Below are positions 12,350 through 12,389 of a stretch of DNA of 12,389 nucleotides, one piece after another (position 1 is the stretch's first letter; each line of letters starts with the position of its first letter). The stretch lies in contig DGUK01000008.1 of the NCBI GenBank assembly GCA_002394635.1, positions 1-12,389 on the forward strand, in the 5' to 3' direction. The notes beneath the pieces were generated by a model that did no database searches, was not told where the DNA came from, and saw only the letters and a program-made list of their open reading frames with translations. Source of the DNA: Faecalitalea sp. UBA4312 (GTDB lineage: Bacteria; Bacillota_I; Bacilli_A; Erysipelotrichales; Erysipelotrichaceae). Position numbers and translations under genes: made by a program.

Positions 12350-12389
12350 ATGAGTAATGTACGCATTGTTCTTGCATCGCATGGGAAAC
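12350..12389 (+). CDS. PTS mannose/fructose/sorbose-family EIIA component, N-terminus (3' truncated by window)
   Basis: Only 13 codons are present: MSNVRIVLASHGK. The pattern of a short beta strand followed by SHG or THG is the start of EIIA-Man domains, and H11 would be the phosphorylated histidine. Such a protein takes phosphate from HPr-P and passes it to EIIB during sugar uptake. The ribosome binding site AAGAAGGAG ends nine bases before the ATG. Its position opposite a PRD/EIIA-type regulator supports the PTS call. Because of the short length the substrate class cannot be stated; DhaM-type EIIA domains begin in a similar way. Confidence 0.7.
   Translation, partial: MSNVRIVLASHGK

Overview
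The window looks like chromosome of a low-GC Gram-positive (Bacillota) bacterium, most likely a gut Erysipelotrichia-type Firmicute. This is inferred from moderate AT content, strong AGGAGG-type ribosome binding sites, U-tailed hairpin terminators after most genes, a PRD/PTS regulator facing a mannose-family PTS, and a YbxB-type methyltransferase. No database search was possible, so the taxonomy is an inference. No mobile element, CRISPR array, tRNA or rRNA was found.

Layout, left to right. (1) 1-573: 3' end of a glycogen branching enzyme, then a terminator and a GNAT acetyltransferase. (2) 1161-1445: very AT-rich spacer with a palindrome and a good promoter driving a lone zinc-type alcohol dehydrogenase with its own terminator. 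(3) 2630-3220: RsmC/YbxB-like rRNA methyltransferase, apparently leaderless. (4) 3296-6092: two-gene unit of an HTH/TPR-like putative regulator and a ClC H+/Cl- exchanger with a TrkA-C tail. (5) 6098-6491: promoter, yybP-ykoY manganese riboswitch with an overlapping terminator, and one 58-residue Met-rich membrane protein closed by a second terminator. (6) 6535-7575: divergent GpsA-like dehydrogenase. (7) 7694-9500: SorC/DeoR-type sugar-phosphate regulator from a near-consensus leaderless promoter, directly followed by an HAD-IIA phosphatase. (8) On the minus strand: a two-TM membrane protein (9517-10029) and a PRD regulator of the MtlR/LicR type (10133-12034). (9) 12035-12349: divergent control region with nested inverted repeats and a cre-like site ahead of a mannose-family EIIA gene that runs off the window.

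The most interesting segment is 6098-6491. A classic Mn2+ riboswitch appears to be devoted to a tiny methionine-rich, acid-residue-free membrane protein rather than to a known Mn exporter. Next are the leaderless promoter of the SorC regulator, the PRD regulator that has lost three of its four PRD histidines, and the ordered operator-like repeats and cre site in front of the PTS operon.

Functional links: the right end is a self-contained sugar-uptake control locus (PRD regulator plus PTS). The GpsA-like dehydrogenase, SorC regulator and HAD-IIA phosphatase could all act on triose/glycerol phosphates, but that is only a contextual suggestion. The HTH/TPR gene and ClC gene are almost certainly co-translated.
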